64,000 nucleotides of DNA. It comes from Hymenopus coronatus (Eukaryota; Arthropoda; Insecta; Mantodea; Hymenopodidae). Where the stretch lies: NCBI GenBank assembly GCA_030762935.1, contig CM060886.1, positions 31,102,509 to 31,166,508 on the forward strand, given 5' to 3'. The notes beneath the pieces were generated by a model that had not been told where the DNA came from, did not search any database, and worked only from the letters and a program-made list of their open reading frames with translations. Shown piece after piece: positions 1 through 11,204 of this stretch. The position numbers and the translations under genes are program-made. Within the stretch, counting starts at the first letter, position 1. The number at the start of each line of letters is the position of its first letter.

Positions 1-188
1 CCTTGGTATGTACGCAATGGCAATATCCACAGGGACTTGAATCTAGAATTTGCAGTGAAGAAATCAAAGCTACAGCGGTAAAGCAGACGGCTCCTGTACA
101 TGAAGACACCGAAGTGCTGCGTATGCTGGCAAACACCAATACAGTACGAACACTGAAAAGAACCAAACCCTTGGACTTAGTGTTTTAA
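1..188 (+). pseudogene. C-terminal end of a LINE ORF2 (reverse transcriptase polyprotein), truncated by the window
   Basis: Two short reading segments in different frames look like the tail of a non-LTR retrotransposon ORF2. Bases 1-70 in frame 1 read PWYVRNGNIHRDL, and frame 3 ends with LANTNTVRTLKRTKPLDLVF before TAA at 186-188. The pairing of a PW(Y/F)VRN..IHRDL stretch with a final RLKR..PLDL tail is one I associate with the extreme C-terminus of Jockey/CR1-type elements. A frameshift separates the halves, so the copy is dead. The rest of the element lies outside the window. A host gene is unlikely but cannot be excluded from 188 bases. Confidence 0.5.
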
Positions 189-211
189 AATCTGTGTGAT
201 GAAGCTGTTGT

Positions 212-1014
212 AATAGAACTACCCTATTTACTTCATGCTAATCGAGAAAAAATTGGCAGAAACAGTCTTATTACCTGCTTCCTTGTAGGTAGAAGCGAAA
301 TATGGGAGTACCATAGGTTAAAGTGATTGTCAATAGCTGGTTGCTATGTGACTGAAGTTCCTTGCAGGAGTTGACAAATTCCTGTATGAAAAAAGTATGT
401 TTTTTAAAACTGAAACGAAAAACAAGATATCTCTTAAAAACGATCAACTCCACGAAAAACATTTATATAACATAAATTGTGCATTTTAATGTGTTCAACG
501 TTTTTTCGTGGTAAGTTTTTGTCCATCTATTACGGTTTATCAGTTATACAAAATTCCGTAAAATTCATCCGGAATAAAGTAGTCTTCAGAGGTTATTCCC
601 AGAAAATTCAAGATATACATACATTTTATTTGTCAAGTAAATATCTTTAACGATATTTTAATCAAAATCGTTAGAGTCATTTTTGATAAAATATAAAATT
701 TCGAAAAATGTTCCATGTAAAGGGTAGTTGGGGTGAAGGGATTTTCTTGAAAATTTTCGTGTCGCATCCCTGGAAGATACCAAACCTAAATACTAAGTTT
801 GTTATTTAACGGACTTTTCGCTTTTGGGCTATGCTGCCCACAGACACACACACACGCACACACACAGACACATACGGACATTTTTCTAAAAATGCTTTTT
901 TTTGGATTCAAGGGGTCTCAAAACAGGTGAAATCTCGGTATCTAAATTTTGGGTGCATTACAATACCTTCTCTATACACTGTGTACATAGTACGTGTAGA
1001 GAAAGTAAAAAAGT
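212..1014 (+). repeat. Rep1 dispersed repeat, copy 1 (family description)
   Basis: First copy of the family that fills about a third of the window. Blocks in order are: an L end with GATGTGTTCC..TTCACATGA and ACTTTCTCTAC (missing here); TTAGCAGAAATAGTCTTATT and CTTCCTTGTAAGTAGAAG; AGCTGGTTGCTATGTGACTG; TTGACAAATTCCTGTATGAG; CAGAATAAAGTAGTCTTCAG; AATCAAAATCGTTAGA; GGGTAGTTTGGGGTGG; TTCGTGTCGCATCCC; a (CA)n site followed by GGACCTTTTTCTGAAAA; TTCCGGTGAAATCTCG; and an R end with a palindrome ACTATGTACATAGT and GTAGAGAAAGTAAAAA. This copy lacks the first 60-80 bases but has an intact R end at 985-1014. Open frames inside it are stop-poor simple-sequence artefacts. Confidence 0.85.
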
Positions 1015-1016
1015 AG

Positions 1017-1744
1017 AGAAAAATATAAATTCAATGTACAATGCCTGTCAACAGCATTAACTTGAGGGTTTGATTTACGGGGATGCCGCGGAGAGTGATC
1101 TACTTTCGGGAAACTTTGTATGCGCTTCCCAGATCTGTATGTTGTGTCTATTTTAAAGAAATCTATTCTGGTTTAAATACCGTAATCCATTGATAGCACC
1201 AAATGCCTTAGATCTAAGGTTAAATCTGTGGAATTGGAAGCACTGAATGAATGATATCAAAATGAAAACATTGATTTTAATATCGAGGAATTTTTTACTA
1301 TTGCTTCTAATATATCTAGGAGAGACATAAGATATTGAGATAAATCTAATCTTGAAGCCTAAGAAATATTGTGAAACTTCAGATATCTATTCTGCAAATA
1401 ATCACTAATATTTAAATAAACGAAAGGATCTTGGAGAAGTTAATGCTACAAAATGGCAAAAATATGTTGTTTTTTTTACAAAATTTGCAGATGTCTGCCA
1501 TTTTCTTAAATAAGATTCTCCCTATTGTTTACTGTTTTAGAAATAGATAAAAACTTTAAAACACAAAACTAGTATCTCAGAAATAGTTAAAGCTACGAAA
1601 AAACTTGCGTAATACAATTGGTATATTTCACCGAGCTTTACATTTTTCCTTCAATAGGATTCCTCCTATCATGTACCTTTCTACATTGTACACAATTATT
1701 ACATAACGTTTACTTCCCGGAAATATTAAGGTATGCATTTTGTT
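1017..1744. other. Unassigned AT-rich sequence
   Basis: No open frame, repeat unit or RNA-like structure that I recognise. A few phrases near 1600-1740 faintly resemble reverse Rep1 but are too diverged to call. Confidence 0.4.
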
Positions 1745-2170
1745 CGTGGTCTTAACATTTTTAACATTTCATAAATGTGTAGCGCTTTCAGAAAAATAGT
1801 TTTCTATGTAAAGTGGAGGATTTATTTGAAAATATTCGCTTTGTACTCTTAGGGGTACCTAACTTAAGTATGGGCTTCCTGTGGCTTTCGAAAATGCTTC
1901 TCTGATTTGGTTGGGAGGATTTATATGGAAATCTTCACACTACAACCTTGTATTTTTGCGACTTTTAGTTTTTTTAGTTATGCTTTAAACATACATGCGG
2001 ACTCACACACACACACGCACACACACAGGCCTTTTTTCCAAAAATGTTTTTTTTTATTCAGAGAGACTCAAAAACGTGTATATCTGCTGAAATCTGGACA
2101 CCAAGTTTTGTACGAATGTAACACTTCCTCTGCTTATGATCCATTTGGGCCACAGCAGCGGAAGTAAAAT
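1745..2170 (+). repeat. Rep1, strongly diverged right half
   Basis: Retains the order GTAAAGTGGAGGATTTATTTG, a (CA)n block at 2004-2027, CTTTTTTCCAAAAATG, a GAGACTCAAAAACGTGTATAT stretch and a terminal GGAAGTAAAATA. It is clearly older than copy 1. The short frame over the CA block is not a gene. Confidence 0.55.
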
Positions 2171-2631
2171 ATAATTTGTTGAAACACTGAATGCCAATAT
2201 TCAGATTTTAATTTAAAGGAGCCTCCCTAGCAGTTTTGAATCATCAAATAAAATCCTGTTTTTTTTTTTAAGACTTGGAGATATTTCGCTTTGAAAGTAT
2301 GTTCCTCATGGTCCCACTTTAGTAATTATTAGAAGTATTATTCTATACTAGTCACCGAAGCCACAACACAAAATTAGCTTGATGCATAGTAAATGTTTTC
2401 ATAATACTTTTTTCGTTGAAGTTCCTTTCAATGGAGTTAGACTGCCGAAAGAGTAAGTTGGCAGTCACCTGGCGAGAGCGGTAGTGGTTGGACGTGTGCT
2501 TACTGCTGCTGCTTCCTGTGTAGTGCTGTTTATTCAATATTGTGGTGACTTCTGTAGTTTCCCTTTTTTGTGAGGTTGGAGTGGTGTATTTCTGAATCCG
2601 TTTTGTATGCTCTTGATATACTGTGCATTTG
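2171..2631. other. Spacer, possibly 5' untranslated region of the following LINE
   Basis: Contains a T/A-rich stretch at 2258-2271 and, from about 2400, less AT-biased sequence leading into the ORF1 reading frame at 2632. The minus-strand frames here lie antisense to ORF1 and its leader and match nothing I know. Confidence 0.3.
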
Positions 2632-3864
2632 ACCGAATGAAACCACGGCCCCCGATGGATACACATCGTGTGATGAGGTACTACATATTGAAGAAGACCA
2701 CTTAGACACGCTCCAGCTTGTGGGTAAATATAACTTGGCATTTATTAAGTTGACCAATCGTGCTACTTTCGAACAATTGCTCCACGCTCACCAGGGCACC
2801 CATCCCTTCCAACAGAAGCGGGTACTATGTCCTCTGTTACTATTAGTGGTGCCAGTGCGGAGTTTACTCACGTACGATTTTTCAATTTGCCCCGTGAACA
2901 ACCTCAAGAAGCCATTCAGCACAGTTTGCAAACCTGCGGTAAAATAGACAAAGTTGAAGATGAGTTCTATGTGAGTATTTTGATCATCGGACTTGAAGCC
3001 TACATCACAAATGTTGGACAGCTGCCTACCTGTAACACCTGTGGTGAAACCACGCACTTTCACGATCGTTGCCCATACCAGAAGTTTAAAACTAGGGTTC
3101 CACCGACGTCACGCGTGCCGTTAATGTGTGAGTTGTTTCACTCCAGTGGTACCGTTCCTGTGGATCTCTCAAACAATCACATGGAGTCTCCTCCGCAATT
3201 AGACCAACCTGCCCCATTCAATTCTTCTGCTCCTTCGGCTTTAGCGTCTGAATCGTTACCCTCGCCTTTGTCATTGCAGCAACGGCCTGGCCAGGATATA
3301 CTCACTACTGATAGTGATCACACAGAGGTCTCTGACGTCACTAGCTCGGAGTTGTAATCCTCTCTCCCTCCGTCTGCACCCTCTGATTCTCCGGCGCTAC
3401 CTCCTGAGCCTATGAATCCCACTTTGCTGCTGTCGCAACGGCATGGCTGGCCTCTGCTTTCCACTCCGCAACACAGTTCATCATCGCTTCCTGCTGTCTC
3501 CCATGAGTTGGAAACTGTCACTCAACCTGACGCGTCGCAACGGCATGGCTGGCCTCTGCTTTCCACTCCGCAACACAGTTCATCATCGCTTCCTGCTCTC
3601 TCCCATGAGTTGGAAACTGTCACTCAACCTGACGCGAAGAAACTTAATGTAAAATTCTGCCCTAGCAATCATGCTGACCCGGATTTCACCAAGAACATTC
3701 GCCTAAGTTTGGAGCTTAACATCTCCAGCAGAGATCCTCATTTACGGCACCCATCTGGCGCTGTTGCCAGTGGATCACGGCAGCATTCTACTGACGCTGT
3801 TCTAATGGATACAAATAGTGCGCCTACGATCAAGACCAGCAGTGACGTTCAAGATAATACCTAA
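2632..3864 (+). pseudogene. LINE ORF1 (gag-like nucleic-acid-binding protein), one frameshift and one in-frame stop
   Basis: Frame 1 of the protein runs from NETTAPDGYTS through GKYNLAFIKLTNRATFEQLL to about 2815, then shifts into a frame that begins MSSVTISGASAEF and continues with HVRFFNLPREQPQEA, an arrangement resembling the N-terminal fold of Tx1 ORF1. A zinc knuckle follows (C-x2-C-x4-H-x4-C, CNTCGETTHFHDRC, about 3031-3072). An in-frame TAA at 3355-3357 interrupts it, after which the same frame continues as a Ser/Pro/Gln-rich tail to TAA at 3862-3864. The tail contains two tandem 34-residue repeats. ORF1 proteins of this type coat the element's RNA and act as chaperones. This copy is broken. 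Confidence 0.7.
3433..3636 (+). repeat. In-frame 102-bp tandem duplication inside LINE ORF1
   Basis: Two adjacent 102-bp units (3433-3534 and 3535-3636) starting TCGCAACGGCATGG, differing at one base that I can see (GCTGTC versus GCTCTC). The period is 34 codons, so the frame is kept. The repeated peptide begins SQRHGWPLLSTP and ends VTQPDA. The near-identity in an otherwise decayed element means a recent duplication. Confidence 0.93.
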
Positions 3865-3934
3865 TAGTTCTCAGAGTGCGTTCTTCCATTATGAATGCTG
3901 CCAGATGCATTCATCTTTTGTTTATGCTTTATAC

Positions 3935-4690
3935 CTATAAAGTGCTCACCTAAACACCCGTAATATACAATCTCCGGAAAAGTTTCATCTTCTTACACAG
4001 ACTCTTCTTACTCTGGATGTTGACATTACTCTTCTGCAGGAGGTCAGCTCATCTTGTGTGACTGGGTGTTTTGGTTAAAATACGGAACTCAATGCTGATT
4101 TTCACAGCCGCGGTACAGCAATTCTCATTAAAGACCACCTCCAATATTATGATGTGCGCGTGACACCTAACTTCCGTGGCATAAGTTGTTATTGGAAATA
4201 CTACTTTTCTCAATGTATGTGCTCCATTGGGCAGCAACAAGCGACAAGAGCGCCAGAAAATTTTTGCAGAGGATATCGTTTCCCTCTTCACTAACACTCC
4301 TCATCTTTTAATTGGAGGTGACTTTAACTAGTTTTATCTGTGAAGGACCACACTGGACAGTATTTACGGTGACTGGCCTTAAAGCAGATTATTACTGGCC
4401 TTCAGTTGCAGGATACTTGGGAGATACTACACCCGCATCGGCCTCTCTACACTTAACAGCGCCACTACACTGGAGCTCGGCTTGATCGTATTTATATTGA
4501 TCGGCATCTTGTATTAATCAGTGTTGACATTTGTCCTTCTAAACTCTCTGATCACTGTGGTTTTCTAGCCTCGATTCAGATGCCTGCAGCTTCACCAGCT
4601 TACGTTCGTGGCTATTGGAAACCGAATGCTCGGCTCTTACGTGATCCGGAGATCTGTGCTCTTTTTGAAGAGCGATGGCGTTGCTGGAAG
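3935..4690 (+). pseudogene. LINE endonuclease domain, broken
   Basis: Pieces in several frames match the exonuclease-endonuclease-phosphatase fold used by LINEs to nick target DNA: LNTRNIQSPEKF near 3952, TLDVDITLLQEVSSS (the LxxQE motif) near 4012-4056, GTAILI near 4110, LLIGGDFN near 4307-4330 (the GDFN motif), ARLDRIYIDRHL near 4480, and SDHCGFL near 4550 (the SDH catalytic motif). Stop codons and frameshifts separate them. It precedes the RT domain directly, as expected. Confidence 0.7.
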
Positions 4691-4729
4691 TACAAATAAA
4701 GATTTTATCCATCTAAATTAGACTGGTGG

Positions 4730-6340
4730 GCTATGATCAAAACTAAAATTCGGACGTTCTTTAAGCGCATTTCCTATGATATGCGTTGCAGGCAGCAACA
4801 GTATAAGAAATATTTGTTTGGGCTACTGCGGGAGTTATACTACCGCCAGACAGCTATTAGTTCGCAGAGCACCGAGATTCACCGCATAACGGCTCTGCTT
4901 CTTAGATTGCAGTTGGAGGAATTTCGAGGTGCTCAGATACGATCCCGTGCTATAGTACTAGCTGGTGAACAGCCCTCTCTTTATCATTACATTCAGGAAC
5001 AGCAACGCACGAACCGCAAGTACGTACATGCATTCGGGATAGCTCTGGCATCGTTGTCAGTGATCCGTCTGGAATTTACAACGTTCTTCACGATTACTTT
5101 CAGCAGCTTTACTCTGATGTTCTCACCTATCCTCAGTTGACGTCAACACCCCTATTGGGAACACACCATCCCTGTTCTCTTCGTCCGAATTAAGCGAGGC
5201 TCTGGCTAATTGTCCACGCAATAAGTCCCCGGGAATGCATGGCTTACCGGTGAAATTCTAGTGACATTTTGGCACTTACTAAAGGACTCGATGCTTGATA
5301 TTTTTAATCAGATGTTGCGTACCTCCACTTTTCCGTCTGGTCTCTACTTACTAAGTTCGCGCACCTTATGGATGTAACAGATCATCGCCTCTATGTTAAA
5401 CGGTGACTACAAGTTATTTGTGCGTTGCATTAAACGTCGCATTTCACTGTTAGTGGCAGACCTTGCACCTATTCAGCAATCTATTAGACGCGATGGCAAT
5501 ATACTGCACGCTTTATGTGCACTGCGCGATTCTGTTTATGGCGCTCACCTATCAGGAGTTGCTAAATTGCTCATCTGCCTTGATTTTGATTATGCATTTG
5601 ATTACGTCAATCATGCTTACTTTTTTAACACTATGGCTGAATATGCAATTCCTACTGTCTACTGTCGTCTTTTACGCCACTTTCTTTTACCTGCTACTAC
5701 CACAGTTTTAGTGTACGATTATTTCACTTCAGCCTTCCCCATTCAGACATCTGTGAGGCAGAGTTGTCCTTTGGCAATGCATCTTTTAGTGCTCTCCATT
5801 GAGCCTCTTCTACATCACTTGCAGCAATGTCTTCTCTCAGGCCCAAGGGCCGTGATACGTGCCTTTGCCAATGATGTATCTATTGTTTTTTTTTCTAAGA
5901 TACCTCTGCTACAAGATGTTCGTATAGTCCTGAGGAGTTGTCAGACTTCTGGAGCAGTTCTTAATCTTAACCATGGATACACCAACCTGACTACCGTTGT
6001 CCGCTTCTATCAAAATATTGGGTTTGACATTCCTACCTTCTATTCCCGCCACCATTCAGCACAATTGGAATCGTACTGCGTGTAATATACGCAATCTTTT
6101 ACGCAGAGAGCGATACCGTTCCTTGCATCTTATACAACGCATCCACTTTGTGAACACCTATGCACGTTCTTGGTATCTTAGTCAGGTCTTACCTCTTCCT
6201 CACATGTTTGGAGCTGAACTGAAATCCTGCACAGGTTGGTTTATTTGGAAGAGTCATCTATTACGGGTATCCAGACAGCAATTAATACTTCCTCTCTTTG
6301 CTGATGGTCTCAATGCCATTGATCCGCAAGTCTGTTCTTG
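4730..6340 (+). pseudogene. LINE reverse transcriptase with linker, frameshifted, YADD replaced by FAND
   Basis: The linker reads WWAMIKTKIRTFFKRIS and GAQIRSRAIVLAGEQPSLYH. RT motifs follow in order: NCPRNKSPGMHGLP (about 5208-5250), LNGDYKLFVRCIKRRISLL (from 5396), LICLDFDYAFDYVNH (motif A, about 5570-5612), RQSCPLAMHLLVLSIEPLL (motif B, 5756-5812) and RAFANDVSIVF (motif C, about 5857-5889). In motif C the first catalytic aspartate is asparagine, which would abolish polymerisation. Frameshifts occur before 5393 and near 6000. The thumb region continues to about 6340 in another frame. Confidence 0.75.
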
Positions 6341-6599
6341 AAATTGAATTGGAAACACCTGCAGTACAAAGGCGATCTCTATAATGGTGCCTTTCTCACA
6401 TCAATGTTACCGACACATCGGATGCAGAACCCACCAGATCTTCGACGCCTGTCACTGCAGGCACCGCAATTGAAGCTCCTGGAACTGGCTGTTTACTGAC
6501 CTACCAATCTATATAATAGACCGCCAATGAACCGCACTAATCACACTGCTTTTTTGGACCAGTTACCGACTCCAAGAAGGGTGCTGCAAGCCCCGCTGT

Positions 6600-7004
6600 A
6601 TTCTTGGCGCTGGTGTGGCGCAATTTGCATCACTTGGCTCTCACCACTCTACAACGCAGCAAATGGTATCAAGTAGTGACCAACATCATCATCACAATGT
6701 ACGGCTGTTTCATATTGGTATGGAGCCTACGCCGTACTGTGATCTCTGTGGGCGACCAGATACCCTGCTGCATCGCTTCAAAACCTGCACGTCCTCTACT
6801 CCTTGGGTCTATGCGCAGGATGACATCCTTAGGGTTTTGAATCTCCCTAGGCCATATTTTGGGGCACATATCTGGTGGTGCCTGTATTTCAGTGTCCGAC
6901 ATCGGTATTGCGGAGTAAAGTGGTTCACCGTATTGGGCAACTCTTGCTCGATTTATTTGCATAATTTGGACTTTTCTAACATTTCATCACAACTTTTAAT
7001 CTAG
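6600..7004 (+). pseudogene. LINE ORF2 C-terminal zinc motif
   Basis: The frame ending at 7004 contains PYCDLCGRPDTLLHRFKTC, a C-x2-C-x7-H-x4-C arrangement typical of the C-terminal zinc-binding region after LINE RT domains, followed by PWVYAQDDILRVLNLP. It is in a different frame from the RT, so it belongs to the same decayed ORF2. The sequence after the stop is AT-rich to the end of the element. Confidence 0.65.
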
Positions 7005-7212
7005 CATGAAATTTTAATTTTTCCTTGTTTTAGCCATATATAATTCTGACAGCAACTAGATCTCTGATCTCAGTTTTGTCTTTCTTTGAACATGTAGCTT
7101 ATTATGTGATATTGTGGATATATTATTTGTACACTTGATAATTTATTTGACCTGTATTAATGTTAGATATGTGCTACTCTGTATGTAGGATTACATTTTC
7201 TAATAAAAAACA

Positions 7213-8194
7213 TCCCGGAACCTTGACAGCGCTACATTGGAGAATCGTACACCAACATACATTGTGGCTATTAAGTGTTAATTTAAAACTTAAAAAAAAC
7301 AACTGAGAATTGTACAGCTATACGAAGAGCACGCAAAATCCATACCTTCCTTCTCCATTTTAGTTTCCTTCGACAAATGTCTTATTTAAATAAATGCGTT
7401 CCATTATTTAAAAATCGCGATATTACGTTGGTACCATTGGTTAGTTTGGCAAACCGCCCATCGTACACCTTAAGGGCTTGTCTCGAGAGTTTGCCTCGCG
7501 GTTGCAAACTGATACCCCATGCAGCCGCTCGAAATTAAGCGTCACTTACGGTTAATCAGGAAATAAAATTGTAACATAATGTTGAAAATATAATTGGAGG
7601 TTTGGGAAAAAGTAGCTGGGGGTTGTACAAACCAACAACCCCCTTGAGCAGCCGCTCCTGGTTGCGACGCAAGAACAAGGTTTAAAGCCACTCTTAGGAA
7701 ATTTTAGTCTATTTCGTAGTCGGGAGAAAATCATTCATTTGAACTGGATTTGTTTATAGAGAGGACAGACACACACACACACACACACGCACACACAGAT
7801 TCGGCACTTAGGTTGATACAGAAAAGCATTTATCACATACAGACGCCGTGCTCTTGCAATAACCAGCACCTACCTATATTACAACATTTTATGCCATGCG
7901 ACAGGCTTTGACAGGCTGATATATAATATGTACGAGCCGATGTGGCAAAACGCCGTTGAACAGCTTCTGCCGGAAGGAAGGCACGAGATAGGGGAGATAA
8001 GGTTGGTAGAAGTGGACAAAGTTTGGGTTGAATAAAACAACATCATATTATCATTACTAATTAGTAAGATGGTATCAATAACGGTGTACTAAGAGTATAT
8101 GTTTCTCAAAGTCATATTTATTACAAAGGCCAAAATTATTGTCTGCGCAATACACATTCTTGATCATAAGTCATGTTCTAGTTTCTCTACCATA
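7213..8194. other. Unassigned sequence with a (CA)n microsatellite
   Basis: A (CA)n tract lies at about 7767-7798. The short frame YEPMWQNAVEQLLPEG near 7930 looks protein-like but I do not recognise it. No Rep1 blocks are readable. The rest is featureless to me. Confidence 0.35.
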
Positions 8195-8445
8195 TATATA
8201 TATTGTGGGTAAAAAGTGCCACATTCCATCCAAAAATTCAACATCGAGATTTTACTGAAAATATATAATATGTTAAGGCGACCTGAATAAAACAAAGTAT
8301 TTAAAGAAGTTCTGTGTGTGTGTGTTCGCGCGCGCGAACAATGTTGAATGAACACCAAACCTTCCAAAGCTGGAACACGAAGACTTATTGGAGAATTGTC
8401 CGCCCAAGCTACCCTTTATGTTTACATGAAATTTTGAGATGAAAT
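8195..8445 (-). repeat. Rep1 fragment, right end inward
   Basis: Reverse-strand Rep1 from near the R end (CATTCCATCCAAAAATTC, GAGATTTTACTGAAAATAT) through a (GT)n/(CG)n site at 8311-8338 to AACACGAAGACTT and CTACCCTTTATG. Diverged and cut off before the left half. Confidence 0.6.
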
Positions 8446-8459
8446 ACTACGTATTTTAG

Positions 8460-9005
8460 GATACCGAGTAAGGTGATACCACTGTAGCGGGAACGACGCG
8501 GAAACGGGACGTCCTGGACGATTTCCGGTGAGCGTTTATTCTGACCCATAGGTTTTTACGGACTTTCGCAAGTCGTTAGGTTAATACTGGGGTGATTTAC
8601 TTTATCCTTGGATACCAGACTCATCATATAGTTCTATTAATCATTTCATTCATTCTTCATACAATTTGTCTGCTAAAGAGTTTGAACTATTGACAATGTT
8701 GTTTTGGTGCAGCGAGGCAGAAATAAAACATGCTTATGTGGAACCTTTTCCGTCTCTCGGGCTTCGGCTGGTTGCCGGGGTAAACGAACGGCCGTTTAGT
8801 GAGGCGGTGGTCTCCCGACTGCCTGTCCGACAGCTGGGTGTCTCAATGACTCTCTCACTGTAGTGCGTCACTCCTGGTTCCAGTGTCCACTGTTTCCTCT
8901 CACCTTATCTCTCATGCCTGGCGGTACCCCTTCTGAGGGACTAAGTACAATATGCTCATAATCGGTGGCGAATCCCCTCCTAAACGGCCTGTTCACACGG
9001 ATTTT
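8460..9005. other. GC-elevated block of unknown nature
   Basis: Distinctly richer in G+C and CpG than its surroundings (CGGGAACGACGCGGAAACGGG, GGGCTTCGGCTGGTTGCCGG, CGAACGGCCG). A 65-residue frame at 8666-8863 crosses it but has no motif I know, and codon content does not convince me. It may be the untranslated part of a mobile element or an old regulatory block. Confidence 0.35.
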
Positions 9006-9289
9006 AAGATACTGACATGACTAATAAAATAGTTATATCACACATTTTCTGTGAATAACTCGTGAAGTTTTGAGTTCTCAAGTTTACCATTTTATTCAAT
9101 TTAAAACGTAAAATTCAATTATAAGCCACTGGTGACTTAGTAGGCAGAGCTGTGTTGATATTTGCGTTTGGCGCCGGGCGATTAATAAGTGAAGTGAGTA
9201 GAGGTGTTCTAGTCCCCTACTTTCCGAGGTCCCCATAGCTGGCCTAGAAGGTATTTTGATTCAACCAACTGAACTTTTACTTCTAGCTG

Positions 9290-10510
9290 GTTGAGTTTGA
9301 TAACAATGAGCACGAATGTTTTATCGATCCTTTTTGCTGCTGAGAAGTCTATTAACCGATCGAGTGCCCACCCCGTCGATATCCGGTCCCTTGGTGGACG
9401 GAGGATTGCTGGAATGCTACGTGTGCTCTCTGAGTTTTCCATCATACACTGAATAACCTAATCAAGAAAATACATACTAACTCCAGCGAAGTTATCAAGA
9501 AAAGCAAAAAGACCACGTGTAGCTTTTGTAGCTTCATATAATCGACATTTATCTTTCTCTGTTGTATGGGATAAACTATGGCGTGTGGCTGTAAAATCAC
9601 ACCACATATAATCGCCGATTTAAAAACTGCTGCAGGATCTGCTGTTGATACATTTTACTTGACTAACACCTTTGATATTGCTTTCGCTTAAGAATCGTGA
9701 TTAGATAACTATCAGCCTGAGTTCCTTACAGTTTAGGCTCAGATGGAACCTCAAGGTTTCTGTTTTAGTTCTGGACACCTTATGGAATACAATCGCCTTT
9801 TTCACTATGGCCTAGTTAGATCACACTCTTTCATCTTCGCGACTGTCGGCACAGGACAAGATGGTATACACGTACAAATGTTGCCACATCTCTCTCCTGA
9901 AGGTAAGGTTTTCCTGTTCGAGGTGCATAATCGTACTTGGGTTGATGCCATTTTCCCATTGACATCATTTTCATTTTGAAAGATGAAAAGTTATCGTCCG
10001 GTTTCCCTCATCATTTGCCACATCTTGCGTTTGTAAGGTGATGAAACTCATGATCACTGTCATGGTATGGTGACAGGATATTACAACCTATTAATCAACA
10101 CCCAGTGCAGTTTGCGCCGACTTCATTCAACTGCTGACTGCCTTCTATCGATATCCATGGAGGTCATGAATGGATTCATAAAAAACTCTATACTTGAGAT
10201 ATTTTTTTTAGATTTTACAGAGATTTTACATATCCTACGCAACTGGATATATGGTCGCGTACCTTGTACAGTTGTACGTTTACAAGGATCGTGTTTTTCA
10301 AGTAAGGGTCAGCCCGATACCTATTTTTGAACGTTTAGTACCGATCAGTACTAAGCTATACGTTGGTTGCTGTAACAGTTGATTCTATTTGGGAATGTAT
10401 ACATCTAGGGGTATGTCTTGTTTATTCGTAGATGACTTCGCCGTCTATTGTATTGCTCTACCACGACGTTCTAGAACAGCATTCTACATTGGTCAACATC
10501 ATTTTTATCA
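9290..10510 (+). mobile_element. Jockey-like LINE fragment: linker and RT, heavily frameshifted
   Basis: Reading across frames gives an ordered series: RRYPVPWWTEDCWNA (9376-9418), AKLSRKAKRPRVAFVASYNR and VVWDKLWRVA (9490-9590), GQDGIHVQMLPHLSPEGKV (about 9857-9913), NRTWVDAIFP, SYRPVSL (about 9990), LRRLHSTADCLLSIS (about 10113-10155) and SCLFVDDFAVYC (about 10407-10442). The PWW..EC, GPDGI..LRHL, YRPVSL, RSTxDxLL and xxDDFAI motifs are the linker-to-RT signature of Jockey-type LINEs. The RT active-site DD is intact here, but frames change at least four times. An upstream endonuclease and downstream RNase H were not found. Confidence 0.7.
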
Positions 10511-10954
10511 TAAAAATATAAATATTTTTTTTCTTTTAGGTTCAGTTACCTGTTACAGTACTCTCTAGCTATAAGTAAGGAAAGAAACAAATAAAAAAGA
10601 AAGGAAATAAAAGAAACTTGAAAATTCGCATATTGGTTATTTAGCATTGTTTAATCAATTCGTTTTCAATTTTCTTTTGCAATTGTTGGAAACCATTAAA
10701 ATGTATACAAAAATTCCATACATGATCCTCAGTTCCGAAATTGACCTCCAGGGTACGAAGGAGGCAGATGAATATGCTCCCATCGCGCTGTTTGTTGATC
10801 AGTCTCAGTACTGAGAGAGCTCTGACCTTGTCAAGTGGGTTGACTGTTATTTACGGTTCGTGAAGGTCGGTGTTTTGTGTGAAATCAGATGAAGAGATAT
10901 CTCGAAGCAGTGTGAAGATCGGCTTAGAGCTGCATTTAAGTATAAGCCTTATCT
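10511..10954. other. Unassigned sequence
   Basis: A-rich stretch near 10580-10620, then sequence with no frame, repeat block or RNA signal I recognise. Confidence 0.35.
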
Positions 10955-11110
10955 AAGGTACAATTTATGATTGGTGCGGCGAATTCAAAAGAAATTCAAC
11001 TTATGAACTTATTTTCTTAGTGATGAATTTCGTGAAGGGCGCCAAATAACTGCTTTTAATGATGAAAATATTGTTACTGTTCAAGCAATACTCAGAGAAT
11101 AACAAAGGTA
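10955..11110 (+). pseudogene. Mariner-like transposase fragment, N-terminal helix-turn-helix region
   Basis: Frames read YDWCGEFKRNSTYE and then, after a shift, SDEFREGRQITAFNDENIVTVQAIL. This matches the linker between the two DNA-binding helices of mariner transposases (W..EF..GR....D..R.GRP....DENI..V). It is only about 50 residues, with a frameshift inside and a stop after ILRE. The catalytic domain does not follow directly. See the C-terminal scrap at 12722. Confidence 0.5.
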
Positions 11111-11204
11111 ACAGTAACAGTAGTTAGTAATCTGCCTTTCGCCAGTCCTCAAAATTGGTATGCGAATTTGGTTCTCCATGGCTTTCTATCCTTTATTTTC
11201 TCTT

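Larger units (their letters stand above)
2632..7212 (+). mobile_element. Decayed L1/Tx1-like LINE (ORF1, endonuclease, RT, C-terminal zinc motif)
   Basis: About 4.6 kb showing the expected order of a two-ORF non-LTR retrotransposon: an ORF1 with a CCHC knuckle, an apurinic-type endonuclease, a linker, a reverse transcriptase and a C-terminal Cys/His motif, then an AT-rich tail ending near TTCTAATAAAAAACATC. Assignment to the L1/Tx1 side of the LINE tree is my inference from the linker (GAQIRSRAIVLAGEQPSLYH), the RT (LNGDYKLF, LDFDYAFDYVNH) and the C-terminal CxxC..H..C motif. Multiple frameshifts, nonsense codons and a D-to-N change at the RT active site make it inactive. The 5' boundary is uncertain. 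Confidence 0.8.

Noticed and set aside
831..1016. Thr/His-rich frames over CA tracts (also at 1984, 18070, 22817, 38717, 40906)
   Set aside because: These frames recur at the same place in Rep1 copies and reflect (CA)n microsatellites, with no conservation of protein length or frame.
2827..7004. Candidate host genes in the dense frames here
   Set aside because: Motif order (zinc knuckle, endonuclease, RT, C-terminal zinc motif) identifies one decayed LINE.
8666..8863. 65-residue frame in the GC-rich block as a gene
   Set aside because: No recognisable domain, no start context and only modest length; left as unassigned.
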